Below are positions 23,533 through 34,914 of a stretch of 64,000 nucleotides of DNA, one piece after another (position 1 is the first letter of the stretch; each line of letters begins with the position of its first letter). A program made the position numbers and the translations under genes. The notes under the pieces are model-generated. The model worked only from the letters and a program-made list of their open reading frames with translations. It ran no database searches and was not told the origin of the DNA. Where the stretch lies: contig NC_035438.2 of assembly GCF_002127325.2 (NCBI RefSeq), forward strand, positions 143,305,801 through 143,369,800, read 5' to 3'. This DNA is from Helianthus annuus. Lineage: Eukaryota; Streptophyta; Magnoliopsida; Asterales; Asteraceae.

Positions 23533-23872
23533 GAAAGTCAAACAGTTTGGCCAACAGTTTGACTTTCGGTTTTAACCATCAATTGGTCAAGTCAAAGTTC
23601 AATTGAACTTTGAAACGTGATTGTAATCACGATAGTTATAATCCTTCGCGGTTATAGCTGCTGATTACCACGTTAGCTAGTTGTAGTGTCGAGTCAAAGT
23701 TTCGGTCAAAATGCGTTTTAGCACGCATTTTGCCTCGGAACTACTTTAGGGTATCAAAACACTTTGTTTTGATACCAAATCAGTAGGTTAGACATGTTTT
23801 GACATGTCTAACACGACACTACTAGTTTGTGCTTGTTTAGGGTCGTGAGGTAAGCGGTCTAAACCACCGCTT
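23533..23872. repeat. Chain of about eight hairpins in E4 LTR
   Basis: Successive inverted repeats: 23533-23567 (GAAAGTCAAAC, 11-bp arms); 23593-23612, a perfect 20-bp palindrome (CAAAGTTCAA/TTGAACTTTG); 23616-23631 (CGTGATT); about 23637-23657 (TATAAtCC, imperfect); 23708-23731 (AAAATGCG); 23750-23776 (GGTATCAAAAC, 11-bp arms); 23787-23812 (GTTAGACATG, 10-bp arms); 23852-23872 (AAGCGG). A second copy lies at about 30174-30513 in the 3' LTR. Confidence 0.85.
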
Positions 23873-24444
23873 CGCCTTTCGAACCCGACCCGTTTGGTCG
23901 ATCTTTAGGATCCGACCAAGCTTAGTTAGTGATCATAGTTGCATAGGGAATAACCACTGAGGTTATACCTTATGATCACATAGGATTGGTTAGCCATTTG
24001 CTTGTTAGCTTGTATGCCCATAGGAAATGACCAAAATGCCCTTTTGAAGCTAAAATCCGTATTTTGCCTATGTGAACATATTTTTGACAAGTAATCTGAT
24101 TTAGTAACATGTTTAGGGATAATTGGGCATGTAAGACTTGGCATAGCACATAGTTAACCATCCGAACATAGTTTTACGCTAACGACGCCTTATAGTAGCT
24201 TATGTTACCATAATGTGTCGAAACGGGTCAAGAGCACTTAGGTAGGCCTTTCAATCAGAATGTAGGGTCTATTAAATCATACCATATGAGTTCAATTACT
24301 CATTTGATTTATAGAACCTCATTCTATCCTATCTCCCGATTTAGGTCCGGTTATTTACATAGTTACCTATATAGGGTGCCGTTTGATTCCCTAATCACTC
24401 TAGCTTTGCTTGGTTGTTGTTCAAGACTTCTAAGCACTCTCAGG

Positions 24445-25311
24445 TGAGTACATAGTCCCCTCTTTTACTGTTTTCAAACTGTTTTGGGGTGGAACACATG
24501 TACCTACTTGATACTTTCATGTTTCCCATGTTTTTATATCATATACTTACTATGTTCAATAGTACATTATTAGTACACGATTTCATTGTGTTTTGCTATG
24601 TATGTTCACGTAACATGCTAGCACATTGATTTCCATATACTACATTTTGTCGCATATGCTCATCCAGCATATGGACACATTGTTTTACATTTTGAACCGT
24701 TGTAACCATATGATCATTTGAACCGTTGAAACCATTTGATCATATGAACCGTTTGTAACCATTTGACTATGTGAACCGTTAGTGACTATTTGACTATGTG
24801 AACCGTTTGTAACCGTTGATTGACACGAACTGTTTGAATCTGTTTGAACCGTTGGGTTAGGGAAGTGATTAGGTAACGGGGCGGGTATAATGTGTTAAAA
24901 GCATGGTGGATACGCCGCTGGTACTTCCTATATATAAGTGCTTTTAATACATTATATATCGTTGCGTTATCTAGATCACTTGGGCAATGGTAAACAAAAC
25001 AAAGTTGTAATACAAGGTTTTCCAACAATATATTATACTATTCGAGTTTTATTCCATAAACGATTTACAAATCTGGATTTAATTAAACAAATGTTTTGGG
25101 GTTAAGAATCATGGCTACGAGATTTTTTTTATGAAATATAACCAATTTGATTTGAGTTGGTTATTTGTGTTGCAATACTATACTTTTCAAAACAAGGTTT
25201 TTAAATAATTATTGCAATATGTAAAACGAGCCATGAATCTGAAACTCATACAAAACCTATGTACTCGCCGGCATTTTTATGCTGACGTACCTATTTTCAC
25301 ATGTGTTTCAG
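24445..25311 (+). other. Putative intron inside E4 LTR
   Basis: Donor CTCTCAG/GTGAGTAC and acceptor CATGTGTTTCAG, with an ACTCGC box upstream of the acceptor as in the other chromovirus LTRs. Copy at 31085-31952. Confidence 0.45.
24692..24860 (+). repeat. GAACCGTTTGTAACCATTTGA repeats (short units)
   Basis: About eight copies of GAACCGTT(T)G at 20-30-bp intervals, most followed by TAACCATTTGA(C/T)-like sequence. Copy at about 31333-31500. Confidence 0.8.
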
Positions 25312-25562
25312 GTACATTAGTTGATGGCATTTGATGATGATATTGGTGTATTCTCACATAGGAATGGACAAGGCCTTAGCGACTTTAAAACTTGGAGGAT
25401 AATAGTTATATTTGTCAAATTTGTATCAAAACATTTAGTTCAATAATTCAATAAAAAGAAACTATTTATTCCATGGTTGTGAAACAATGATTCTGTTACA
25501 ACACTCCCCGACGTTTCCGCCACGTTTTGTTGTTTTACGTGGTCGGGGTGTGACAGAAAAGT

Positions 25563-25575
25563 TGGTATCAGAGCC
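25563..25575 (+). other. E4 primer-binding site
   Basis: TGGTATCAGAGCC, seven bases after the LTR end, initiator-Met type; the gap is larger than in G1 and G2 (three bases). Confidence 0.88.
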
Positions 25576-26224
25576 AATGGTTATAGGGAATTAGGTTATT
25601 AGTAATGCTTTGACCTAGACTATAACCTTCCTAGGACCCTAACGCGAGTTTCCTTGCGTTTAGTCATAAAACAATACCGTCACCTATCCTTAGGTGATAA
25701 CCACAACAAGAACATAATAACGAATCCGCTTCGAAAATTAATCATCTGTTCTTGGATGATTGATTACTAGGTTTTGAACCTTCTGTTATAAGGTTTTGAA
25801 CCCTCTGTTATATGGTTTTGAACCCTTCCGGTTTGATTTATCCTTGGCTTTGTGCCTTTTGAGTTTTCAAAATCTCGTCAAAGTTTGGGTCTAAATAATG
25901 TGAACACGTGCGAACTGGAAGAGTGAATGCCTGTACCCTAAGTTTTCTGTCTAAGGCTAGAGTGTTCGTACAAATCCGCAGTATCGGACCAGTCACTCTT
26001 ACCTGGGAACTCTTGGGGTGAGTGTTCACTTATAGGCGAGCATGTCTTCGGTGATACATTATATTGACCTATTTACTTTGATTTGTCTCAGTGTCGTTTG
26101 TTTGTTTTAAGTAACGAACAAATGATCACAATCATTATGCCTTGTCGATATTCTCAACATCCAGTTTTGACTATCCAATGACATCTCACTCATTTTCCCT
26201 CATGTTTCTTTACCCTTTTAGAAT

Positions 26225-27313
26225 ATGCCTCCTCGACGTGATCAAGCTCAGGATGCCGCTTTGGCAGCCTTAATCGCTCAGCAATTCGCTGCTGTGCTCC
26301 CGAACCTTATCACCCAGATAAATCAGGCAAACAATAACAATAACAATGTTCAGTGCACCTTTAAGACGTTCAACTCAGCTAAGCCAACAAAGTTTTCTGG
26401 GACTCAAGGAGCGACTGCACTTTTGCAATGGTTTGAGAGTTTAGAAAGCACCTTCAGACATGTTCAATGTCCAAACGAGCGAAAGGTAGATTTCGCATCT
26501 AGTGTCTTTGAGAAACGAGCTTTGACGTGGTGGAACGGTGTGGTGAGAGATAGGGGTGCCGATGTGGCACTGGCTCAAACGTGGGAAGAGCTTCGAGCTC
26601 TGATGATGAAGGAGTTCTGTCCTCGTCATGAGATCAGGGTCTTGGAAAGGGAATTTGACGATCTTAAGCAAGAGAGCGGTGAGCATCGAGCCTACACGGA
26701 CCGTTATGAGGAATTAAGTCTGTTATGCCCAAACATGGTCACGCCTTTGGATAAGGCAATCGAAAAGTACATTGATGGTCTCCCTGACTCAGTACAGAAC
26801 ATTGTGACTGGTAGTAATCCCACTACAGTTAGACAGGCCATTGAGCTATCCGCTACCTTGACTGAATCTCAGATCAGGAAAGGTAAACTTTTCCGAAAAA
26901 GTGACAAGAAACCGGTTGAGGAACCGAAACCAAGGGATGAACAGACTGAATCCTCCAAGAAGTCAAAAAAGCGAAAGGCTTCTCAGAACTTCGCCGTGGT
27001 TGCTCATAATGATCAAGCCATTCCCAACCAACCAGCTCAACCCCCTGCTAGGAAGCCCTACAACGGAACTGCGCCTTTGTGCAACCAATGTAGCCTACAT
27101 CATCATGCTGGTGTGAAGTGCCGCACATGCCAAGTTTGTGGACTCATAGGCCATACAGCAAGAGTTTGCCCAGCTGCAACTGTACCAAATCAAGCTGGCA
27201 ACAATCCTGCTCAGGGTCGTTTTCCACCAGGTTCTTGCTTCAACTGTGGCGAGATGGGCCATTTTCGAAGAAATTGCCCAAGACTTACTAATGCAAATCC
27301 AGCGCAGGGATGA
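26225..27313 (+). CDS. E4 Gag, intact
   Basis: 362 codons, ATG at 26225 (MPPRRDQAQDAALAALIAQQ), TGA at 27311-27313. The Gag capsid region is at residues about 45-220 (ALTWWNGVVRDRG; PRHEIRVLEREFDDLKQESG). A Lys-rich basic linker follows at about 218-260. Two zinc knuckles end the protein: CQVCGLIGHTARVC (about 305-318) and CFNCGEMGHFRRNC (about 340-353). Such proteins assemble particles and package RNA. There is no protease or pol after it, so if expressed it would need pol functions from a relative. The reading frame is uninterrupted, unlike every other gag in the window. The start is supported by the MPPRR opening seen in many plant chromovirus Gags. Confidence 0.93.
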   Translation: MPPRRDQAQDAALAALIAQQFAAVLPNLITQINQANNNNNNVQCTFKTFNSAKPTKFSGTQGATALLQWFESLESTFRHVQCPNERKVDFASSVFEKRALTWWNGVVRDRGADVALAQTWEELRALMMKEFCPRHEIRVLEREFDDLKQESGEHRAYTDRYEELSLLCPNMVTPLDKAIEKYIDGLPDSVQNIVTGSNPTTVRQAIELSATLTESQIRKGKLFRKSDKKPVEEPKPRDEQTESSKKSKKRKASQNFAVVAHNDQAIPNQPAQPPARKPYNGTAPLCNQCSLHHHAGVKCRTCQVCGLIGHTARVCPAATVPNQAGNNPAQGRFPPGSCFNCGEMGHFRRNCPRLTNANPAQG

Positions 27314-28089
27314 GCATCTGACCGACGGAAAGACAATACTGTTTGGAAATAATCAAGCTTTTTGTATTATTTTCTTTTGTTGTCAAGGTCTAAGAAACAG
27401 TTGTTGTTGTTTATAAATAAAGCTTTTTATTTTACATCGCAATATATTGTAATGATTGCATGTATAAACAACATATCCCCTACAACACCGATAATCAAGG
27501 AGTCGCATTCCTTGAAGAACAGACCTACCCCCAAATTTCTTCCATTTCATGATCTCTTGCGTCTTCCACGAAAATCCTAAGTACCCGTTTCCTCCTAGGA
27601 AACGAAGTACAAGACACAAGTTACAACTCTGGACGAATACCCAATCCTTGATAGGATACCTAAGGGTATTTCCGTAAGTCCTCAATTGTTGTATACATTA
27701 ATTCGAATGTAGTGATCCCTAGTAATCAAAAGTCGATTTTTTGGAGGATCATTCTATCTTTTCAGATAAGATGCTTCAGGACGTTGAGGTCCATCGATTG
27801 GGTTCCTGGTATACCTTGAATACCCATGTTTAAATCGACGTCAAGTTAATCAATAACAAGATAATAACAATCCAAGAGAAACATTTACGTACCTATGTGT
27901 TTATATGTTAACCCAATCAATGATGTCTCAAGATTGTTCAATTCAATCCCTTTCACATCACAAAACAAACTGTGCGGACTGTGCAAGGAATTACATAATT
28001 ATGGAGGCCTACATAATTATGGAATTTAGTGCACGGAAACCACATCGAGTTTTGTCATGTGCCTTGAGTAAACCCTGTTCATTTCCAAT
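27314..28089. other. E4 internal spacer without pol
   Basis: Non-coding. I found no protease, RT, RNase H or integrase motif on either strand. Confidence 0.75.
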
Positions 28090-28810
28090 TCTGAAGAAGC
28101 AACCGTTGAGAAAAATGAACTAGCTATTCATTTTTCACTTCTGAAAGAATATCCGTTGATGGAAATGAATATCCGTTTGTTTAATCCTTCATTTCCGTTC
28201 TGATGAAGAATCCGTTGAAGAAAATGGATCAACCATTCATTTTCGCTTCTGAAGAATATCCGTTGATGGAAATGAATATCCGTTTGTTTAATCCTTCATT
28301 TCCGTTCTGATGAAGAATCCGTTGAAGAAAATGGATCAACCATTCATTTTCGCTTCTGAAGAATATCCGTTGATGGAAATGAATATCCGTTTGTTTAATC
28401 CTTCATTTCCGTTCTGATGAAGAATCCGTCGAGGAAAATGGATCATCCATTCATTTTCGCTTCTGAAGAATATCCGTTGAAGGAAATGAATATCCGTTTG
28501 AATATCCTTTTCATTTCTGTTCTGATGAAGAATCCGTTGAGGAAAATGGATCATCCATTCATTTTCGCTTCTGAAGAATATCCGTTGAAGGAAATGAATA
28601 TCCGTTTGAATATCCTTTTCATTTCTGAATCTGAGGAAGCATCTGTTGAAAATGGATCATCCATTCATTTTCGCTTCTGAAGAATATCCGTTGAAGGAAA
28701 TGAATATCCGTCTGATTATCCTTTTCATTTCCGTTTCTGAGGAAACATCTGTTGAAAATGACTCCGTCTGTTCATTTTCGTTTCTGAAGAATGTCCGTTA
28801 AGGAAATGAT
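28090..28810 (+). repeat. E4 tandem repeat, about 107-bp unit, 6-7 copies
   Basis: Units begin TGATGAAGAATCCGTTGA at 28201, 28308, 28415, 28523, with diverged units at about 28632 and 28738 and a partial one before 28201. The first three full units are nearly identical. Each contains GAATATCCGTTGA(T/A)GGAAA and ATTCATTTTCGCTTCTGA. No coding potential is evident. Confidence 0.93.
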
Positions 28811-28875
28811 AGGATTATGCTTTGCATATCTCTAGGGGTTATTTGACACAAAGTCACAGACAGACTCCTACGAAT

Positions 28876-28911
28876 AAATTTCGGGACGAAATTTCCTAAA
28901 GTAGGGGAGAC
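28876..28911 (+). other. E4 TTTCGGGACGAAA palindrome and polypurine tract
   Basis: AAATTTCGGGACGAAATTT at about 28877-28895, then GTAGGGGAGAC just before the 3' LTR. Confidence 0.85.
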
Positions 28912-31900
28912 TGTGACACCTGTGTCACTGTGACCGTCAAACAAATGCCAAACCAATGAAATTTTGTATTTCATACTTGGGAATTTGTGAAAATATGTGT
29001 ATCATTTGCACATATCAATTCTTGTTCGATTTCGGGCTTTAAGTCGTTTTTTGGAAGGTTATACACGATCTGATGCGTAAATATAACCAGTTTAATGCAA
29101 CAAACACTCCGGAATAGTGACATAGGCTTAACATACCTTAAATAACCTTTACATAACTTAGAAATAAGTTTTGGATGCTTTGGTATGCCGAAATCAAGTT
29201 TATTCGCTTACAGGGACTATTTGCGTCAACTTGCAAAAGTCTGCCGTTTCGTAAGGCAACGTATAGTCCGGAACTTGATCATAAGTTAAACATACCATAT
29301 ATAACCTAAACATGGCTTAGAAATAAGCTTTGATAGGTTCGGTGTGTGAAAACATGCTTATATGATCTTACAGGGACTAAAAGTGTCAAAAACGGCGTAA
29401 GTTTGCATTTTCGTGCATATCTTACGTTCTGGACACATCTGGACATCCAAAATTTTTGTACACACTAAAATATTTTTGTTTTAGTAATTGCCATGCAAAA
29501 ATTCCATTCGTCGCTTAATTTGGATCGTTTTCGCGTCCGTTCGAGTTTCGTCGTAAATAACCGAACAACGTGACCGTACGACCAAACGAACCGACATCCG
29601 AGATATTTTTGAGCATGTTTTGAGTCCCCTATGCTTTAACTTCATTTTAGAGCCTTGAAATGAGGTTAACGGGGTTTAAACGCATCGAAAAAGGCTTTAA
29701 ACACGTGCAGGGACCATTTCTGTCAATTTTGAAACTTTGCTGAACCTGATACATGCTAGCGTAGCGCGAGCCCTAAGGCCTATGCCCTAGCGCTACGCGA
29801 GCGCCTCATCTGGGCAGAAAGTGTGTTTTCAGCATCTGTTTGCAAATTCAGGGGCTGTTTTGGTAAATTCTTGGTGTGTTGAGCAAGTTTAAGTGTTCTC
29901 CAAGGCTTTGCACCTGCTCCTAACACTTGTATGGATGAGATTTATTCCTTAATGGCTAAACAAACCACTTGTGATGATCCTAGAGCATCACCACAAGTAT
30001 AAATAGCCCATCCATTTCATTCATTCCTTGCTCATTCTTCTCATTCTTCTCTTCACATCTGCTTTGGAGCTCTCTCTCAAGCATTTGGGACTTTGTCTTC
30101 TTGTAGAAAAGATAGCAAGGACCTTAAGTGAGCTTCTTTCATTCTTTTTCTTGCTTTTTCCTTATGTAGTGCAGAAAGTCAAACAGTTTGGCCAACAGTT
30201 TGACTTTCGGTTTTGACCATCAATTGGTCAAGTCAAAGTTCAATTGAACTTTGAAACGTGATTGTAATCACGATAGTTATAATCCTTCGCGGTTATAGCT
30301 GCTGATTACCACGTTAGCTAGTTGTAGTGTCGAGTCAAAGTTTCGGTCAAAATGCGTTTTAGCACGCATTTTGCCTCGGAACTACTTTAGGGTATCAAAA
30401 CACTTTGTTTTGATACCAAATCAGTAGGTTAGACATGTTTTGACATGTCTAACACGACACTACTAGTTTGTGCTTGTTTAGGGTCGTGAGGTAAGCGGTC
30501 TAAACCACCGCTTAGCCTTTCAAACCCGACCCGTTTGGTCGATCTTTAGGATCCGACCAAGCTTAGTTAGTGATCATAGTTGCATAGGGAATAACCACTG
30601 AGGTTATACCTTATGATCACATAGGATTGGTTAGTCATTTGCTTGTTAGCTTGTATGCCCTTATGAAATGACCAAAATGCCCTTTTGAAGCTAAAATCCG
30701 TATTTTGCCTATGTGAACATATTTTTGACAAGTAATCTGATTTAGTAACATGTTTAGGGATAATTGGGCATGTAAGACTTGGCATAGCACATAGTTAACC
30801 ATCCGAACATAGTTTTACGCTAACGACGCCTTATAGTAGCTTATGTTACCATAATGTGTCGAAACGGGTCAAGAGCACTTAGGTAGGCCTTTCAATCAGA
30901 ATGTAGGGTCTATTAAATCATATCATATGAGTTCAATTACTCATTTGATTTATAGAACCTCATTCTATCCTATCTCCCGATTTAGGTCCGGTTATTTACA
31001 TAGTTACCTATATAGGGTGCCGTTTGATTCCCTAATCACTCTAGCTTTGCTTGGTTGTTGTTCAAGACTTCTAAGCACTCTCAGGTGAGTACATAGTCCC
31101 CTCTTTTACTGTTTTCAAACTGTTTTGGGGTGGAACACATGTACCTACTTGATACTTTCATGTTTCCCATGTTTTTATATCATATACTTACTATGTTCAA
31201 TAGTACATTATTAGTACACGATTTCATTGTGTTTTGCTATGTATGTTCACGTAACATGCTAGCACATTGATTTCCATATACTACATTTTGTCGCATATGC
31301 TCATCCAGCATATGGACACATTGTTTTACATTTTGAACCGTTGTAACCATATGATCATTTGAACCGTTGAAACCATTTGATCATATGAACCGTTTGTAAC
31401 CATTTGACTATGTGAACCGTTAGTGACTATTTGACTATGTGAACCGTTTGTAACCGTTGATTGACACGAACTGTTTGAATCTGTTTGAACCGTTGGGTTA
31501 GGGAAGTGATTAGGTAACGGGGCGGGTATAATGTGTTAAAAGCATGGTGGATACGCCGCTGGTACTTCCTATATATAAGTGCTTTTAATACATTATATAT
31601 CGTTGCGTTATCTAGATCACTTGGGCAATGGTAAACAAAACAAAGTTGTAATACAAGGTTTTCCAACAATATATTATACTATTCGAGTTTTATTCCATAA
31701 ACGATTTACAAATCTGGATTTAATTAAACAAATGTTTTGGGGTTAAGAATCATGGCTACGAGATTTTTTTTATGAAATATAACCAATTTGATTTGAGTTG
31801 GTTATTTGTGTCACAATACTATACTTTTCAAAACAAGGTTTTTAAATAAGTATTGCAATATGTAAAACGAGCCATGAATCTGAAACTCATACAAAACCTA

Positions 31901-32196
31901 TGTACTCGCCGGCATTTTTATGCTGACGTACCTATTTTCACATGTGTTTCAGGTACATTAGTTGATGGCATTTGATGATGATATTGGTGTATTCTCACAT
32001 AGGAATGGACAAGGCCTTAGCGACTTTAAAACTTGGAGGATAATAGTTATATTTGTCAAATTTGTATCAAAACATTTAGTTCAATAATTCAATAAAAAGA
32101 AACTATTTATTCCATGGTTGTGAAACAATGATTCTGTTACAACACTCCCCGACGTTTCCGCCACGTTTTGTTGTTTTACGTGGTCGGGGTGTGACA
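28912..32196 (+). repeat. E4 3' LTR
   Basis: 3285 bp, same length as the 5' copy, with only scattered single-base and one-base indel differences seen by eye. Followed by TSD CCAGT. Confidence 0.95.
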
Positions 32197-32201
32197 CCAG
32201 T

Positions 32202-33978
32202 GCATACTCGCCTAGGTCCTTATGTTGAGGACAGACGACGGTCTGCATCCCGACATGGCTCTGGAATTCAGAGCCGGTTGGGCCCACAGCCATACACCGA
32301 AGGGTATGGTCGTACCGACCCGGACGACCGTACATATTGTGGGGATTCACATGACACCTGCAGCAGACCGGGAGGACGCAACTATGTTCCTCCCACTCAC
32401 CCCCGCAGTACATACCTCAGGGCTGCAAAACGCCCTGAGAACCAGCCCTATAGACCAAAGGCTGCGGCCGAAAACTCCAAATTCGCCCCGCGAATAGCCC
32501 ACGCCCATGTCACCACAACAAAATTCCCATTCAACGTTGGGAAATACAGTGGTTCATCCGACCCGGACGACCGCATGAACATTTTCATAGGCGCAGGGTG
32601 CAATGGCCAGTGGGACGAACCCACTTGGTGTAATTTTTTCCCCCACACCCTTACGGGTCTGGCCAGGGCTTGGTTCGATTCTTTGCCAGTGGCATCACTG
32701 GCCTCATTCGAGGACTTTCATGCGAAGTTCCTCGCTCATTTCAGCCAGCAGCGACGTCACGCGCGTGACTCGTTGGACGTCATGAATATCTGGCGAAGAG
32801 ACAACGAATCCCTAGAAGCATTCGTTGTCCGATACAATAAAGAGTGCTTAGAAATAGGCGACGTGGCAGATCAAATGGCACGGAACCATTTCATCAAGGC
32901 TGTGAAGGATAAGCAGATGGTTATGACCATCTCCGGCAAAGAAGGCTTGCCTAGAAAATGGGAAGATGTCATGGCCGCAGTCAAGACATACGCCCAGACA
33001 CAGCGGTCCCTCGAGCCGCATATGGCAAAGGCAGAACACCAAGCCGAAACTTCCAACCAAGGGTCCAAGCGTAACAATAAACGCAACCGGGACGTAGGGA
33101 ATAGCGATATTTCCAAACCATATGTCCCGCGGACCAACCCGTTTGACCCGAGGAAACGCAGTCCTCAACGGGACAACCGGACACCAAAGAAAGATTCTCG
33201 GGACCGCAACTGGACCGAGATCACCATGTCGCCAAGCGAGGTCCTTCTTACAGACCCGCAATTCTTGCGACCGGCCCAACCAATGAAGTCCAAGAAAAAT
33301 CAGGACCTCACACTCTACTGTGAGTATCACAAGGACTCGGGCCACACCACTAACAACTGCATCAGTCTCCGGCTGGAGATTGAGCGGGCCTTAAAAGAGG
33401 GGAAGCTGCGACATCTTTTGCCAGGTGGACAAAAACCCACCAAGCGCATCACCCCTCATGGTGAAGGTACCTCCTCCGGGAAGAGAACCATGTACGTGGC
33501 TTCCACCCACATGATCAACGGAGGCAAAGGTAGGCCGCGCAAAGCGGCGAGAAGGCCGGACAATGGCTGGAAAGACGAGCAAGTCGTCTTCCCAAAAGTC
33601 CGAGGCGGACCGCGCGATAGGCGCGCCGTTGTTATTTCAGGCCAACTGGCACACTACTGCACCGAGCGTCTATTCATCGACCCGGGCAGTACTTCTGATA
33701 TAATCTACGAACAATGTTTCAACCAGTTCGACCAGGAGGACAAAGATCGGTTGCAAGCAGTAGATTATCCATTGGCCGGGTTCGCAGGGGAAACCGTCTA
33801 TCCCCTAGGCCAGATCACTTTTCCTGTGCGTCTTACCAGCGGAAGGCACACAAGAACAGAAGAGGTAAACTTCATGGTTTTACCTCACACCTCCAGATAT
33901 GACGTACTCCTTGGGAGAGAATCCCAAGGAGATTTCAATATGATTACATCCGTCCCCCACTCTGCTGAGTCGAGCTAG
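32202..33978 (+). pseudogene. E3 gag (3' part) and protease
   Basis: The frame resumes after the TSD (VHTRLGPYVEDRRRSASRHG) and is open to a TAG at 33976-33978. The Gag core is around 32520-32990 (FPFNVGKYSGSSDPDDRMNI; LAHFSQQRRHARDSLDVMNI). A Tat-type metal-binding motif CEYHKDSGHTTNNC lies at about 33319-33360. The protease region around 33610-33950 has RLFIDPGSTSDIIYEQC with the catalytic D-x-G-S present and VLLGRES near the end. In related elements the frame runs on into RT; here the TAG and a TGA at 34051-34053 cut it. The long Arg/Lys-rich stretch before the metal-binding motif fits RNA binding. Its N-terminal part lies at 21838-22270, beyond E4. Confidence 0.92.
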
Positions 33979-34053
33979 GCTGAAGACTTTCTCTTTCTAG
34001 CCAAGCAAGCCCCCAAAGGCACGTGTCGTTGGCTAAGCCCTCACTTAGGATGA

Positions 34054-34914
34054 GTCGGTTTCCCAACCGAATCGGGGGTCGCGATAATCTATGCCCGCAG
34101 AGACGTCATGATGACGGACGAAGTACGTCCGACCAAGGTCGCAAGGCCTACTCCCAATGACCAACCAGAAAAATGGGTTCTCAACGCGAGATACCCAGAA
34201 CAAAAGGTCACATTGGGTCACGCCTTGTCCCCGACCACCAAAGCGCACCTGAAGCACCTTCTCTTCAGGAACCAAGACATCTTCGCGTGGACACCCGCAG
34301 ACATGACCGGGGTCCCACGTGATATAGCGCAACATCACTTGAATACCTTACCAGGTATCAAGCCGGTGATCCAAGGCCAACGCCACCTTGGGTCCGCTAA
34401 AAATCAGGCGATGCAAGAGCAGGTCGAAGAACTGCTCTCCGCAAGCATCCTGCGGAAAGTTAAATACCAGACTTGGTTATCCAACCCAGTCATGGTAGAA
34501 AAACCGTCCGGGGGCTGGCGCATGTGCGTCGATTACAAAGACCTTAACAAAGCCTGCCCCAAGGATTGTTACGCGCTTCCAGAAATCGACGAAAAAGTCG
34601 ATAATCTCGCACCATTCAAATGGAAGTGCTTCCTCGATTACTACAAAGGGTACCATCAGGTACAAATGGCAGTCAAGGATGAAGACAAAACGACATTCCG
34701 CACTCCCACCGGGAATTACTGTTATACAAAAATGCCATTTGGGTTGCGCAACGCGGGCGCAACTTATCAAAAGCTGATGAATGACACTTTCCGCGGCCAA
34801 ATAAGCAAAAGTGTCGAAATCTACATGGACGACCTAGTCGTCATGAGCATGGAGGAAGATACCATGCTCACAGAATTGAAAGAACATTCCAGACTCTGCG
34901 AAGCGTTAACATAA
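34054..34914 (+). pseudogene. E3 reverse transcriptase
   Basis: Same frame as gag-protease, open from 34054 to a TAA at 34912-34914; the first ATG is 34108. RT blocks: WRMCVDYKDLNKACPKDCYA, FLDYYKGYHQVQMAVKDEDK, MPFGLRNAGATYQKLMND and the catalytic YMDD in EIYMDDLVVMS. The frame shifts near 34895, where one or two bases are missing; the connection domain continues in the frame that opens at 34944. Catalytic Asp residues are intact. Confidence 0.92.

Larger units (their letters stand above)
22271..25555 (+). repeat. E4 5' LTR
   Basis: 3285 bp, TGTGACACCTGTGTCACTG...CGGGGTGTGACA. It has a TATA box TATAAATAG at 23358-23366, a CT-rich leader and possible donor CTTAA/GTGAGC near 23487, and an inverted repeat GCGTAGCGC/GCGCTACGC at 23118-23157. 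The first bases TGTGACACCTGTGTCACTG are themselves partly palindromic. Confidence 0.95.
22271..32196 (+). mobile_element. E4: gag-only Tekay-like element (layer 4), TSD CCAGT
   Basis: Two LTRs of exactly 3285 bp (22271-25555, 28912-32196), TSD CCAGT at 22266-22270 and 32197-32201. The internal region is only 3356 bp: iMet PBS, an intact gag and a tandem repeat, but no protease, RT, RNase H or integrase. This matches the published TR-GAG class of non-autonomous elements. The chromovirus palindrome TTTCGGGACGAAA near the polypurine tract ties it to the Tekay/Del group. The LTRs look almost identical and it is the innermost layer, so it is probably the youngest insertion. Confidence 0.95.

Noticed and set aside
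28201..28740. CRISPR-like regular repeats
   Set aside because: Unit is about 107 bp, directly tandem with no unique spacers, inside a plant retrotransposon; an ordinary minisatellite.
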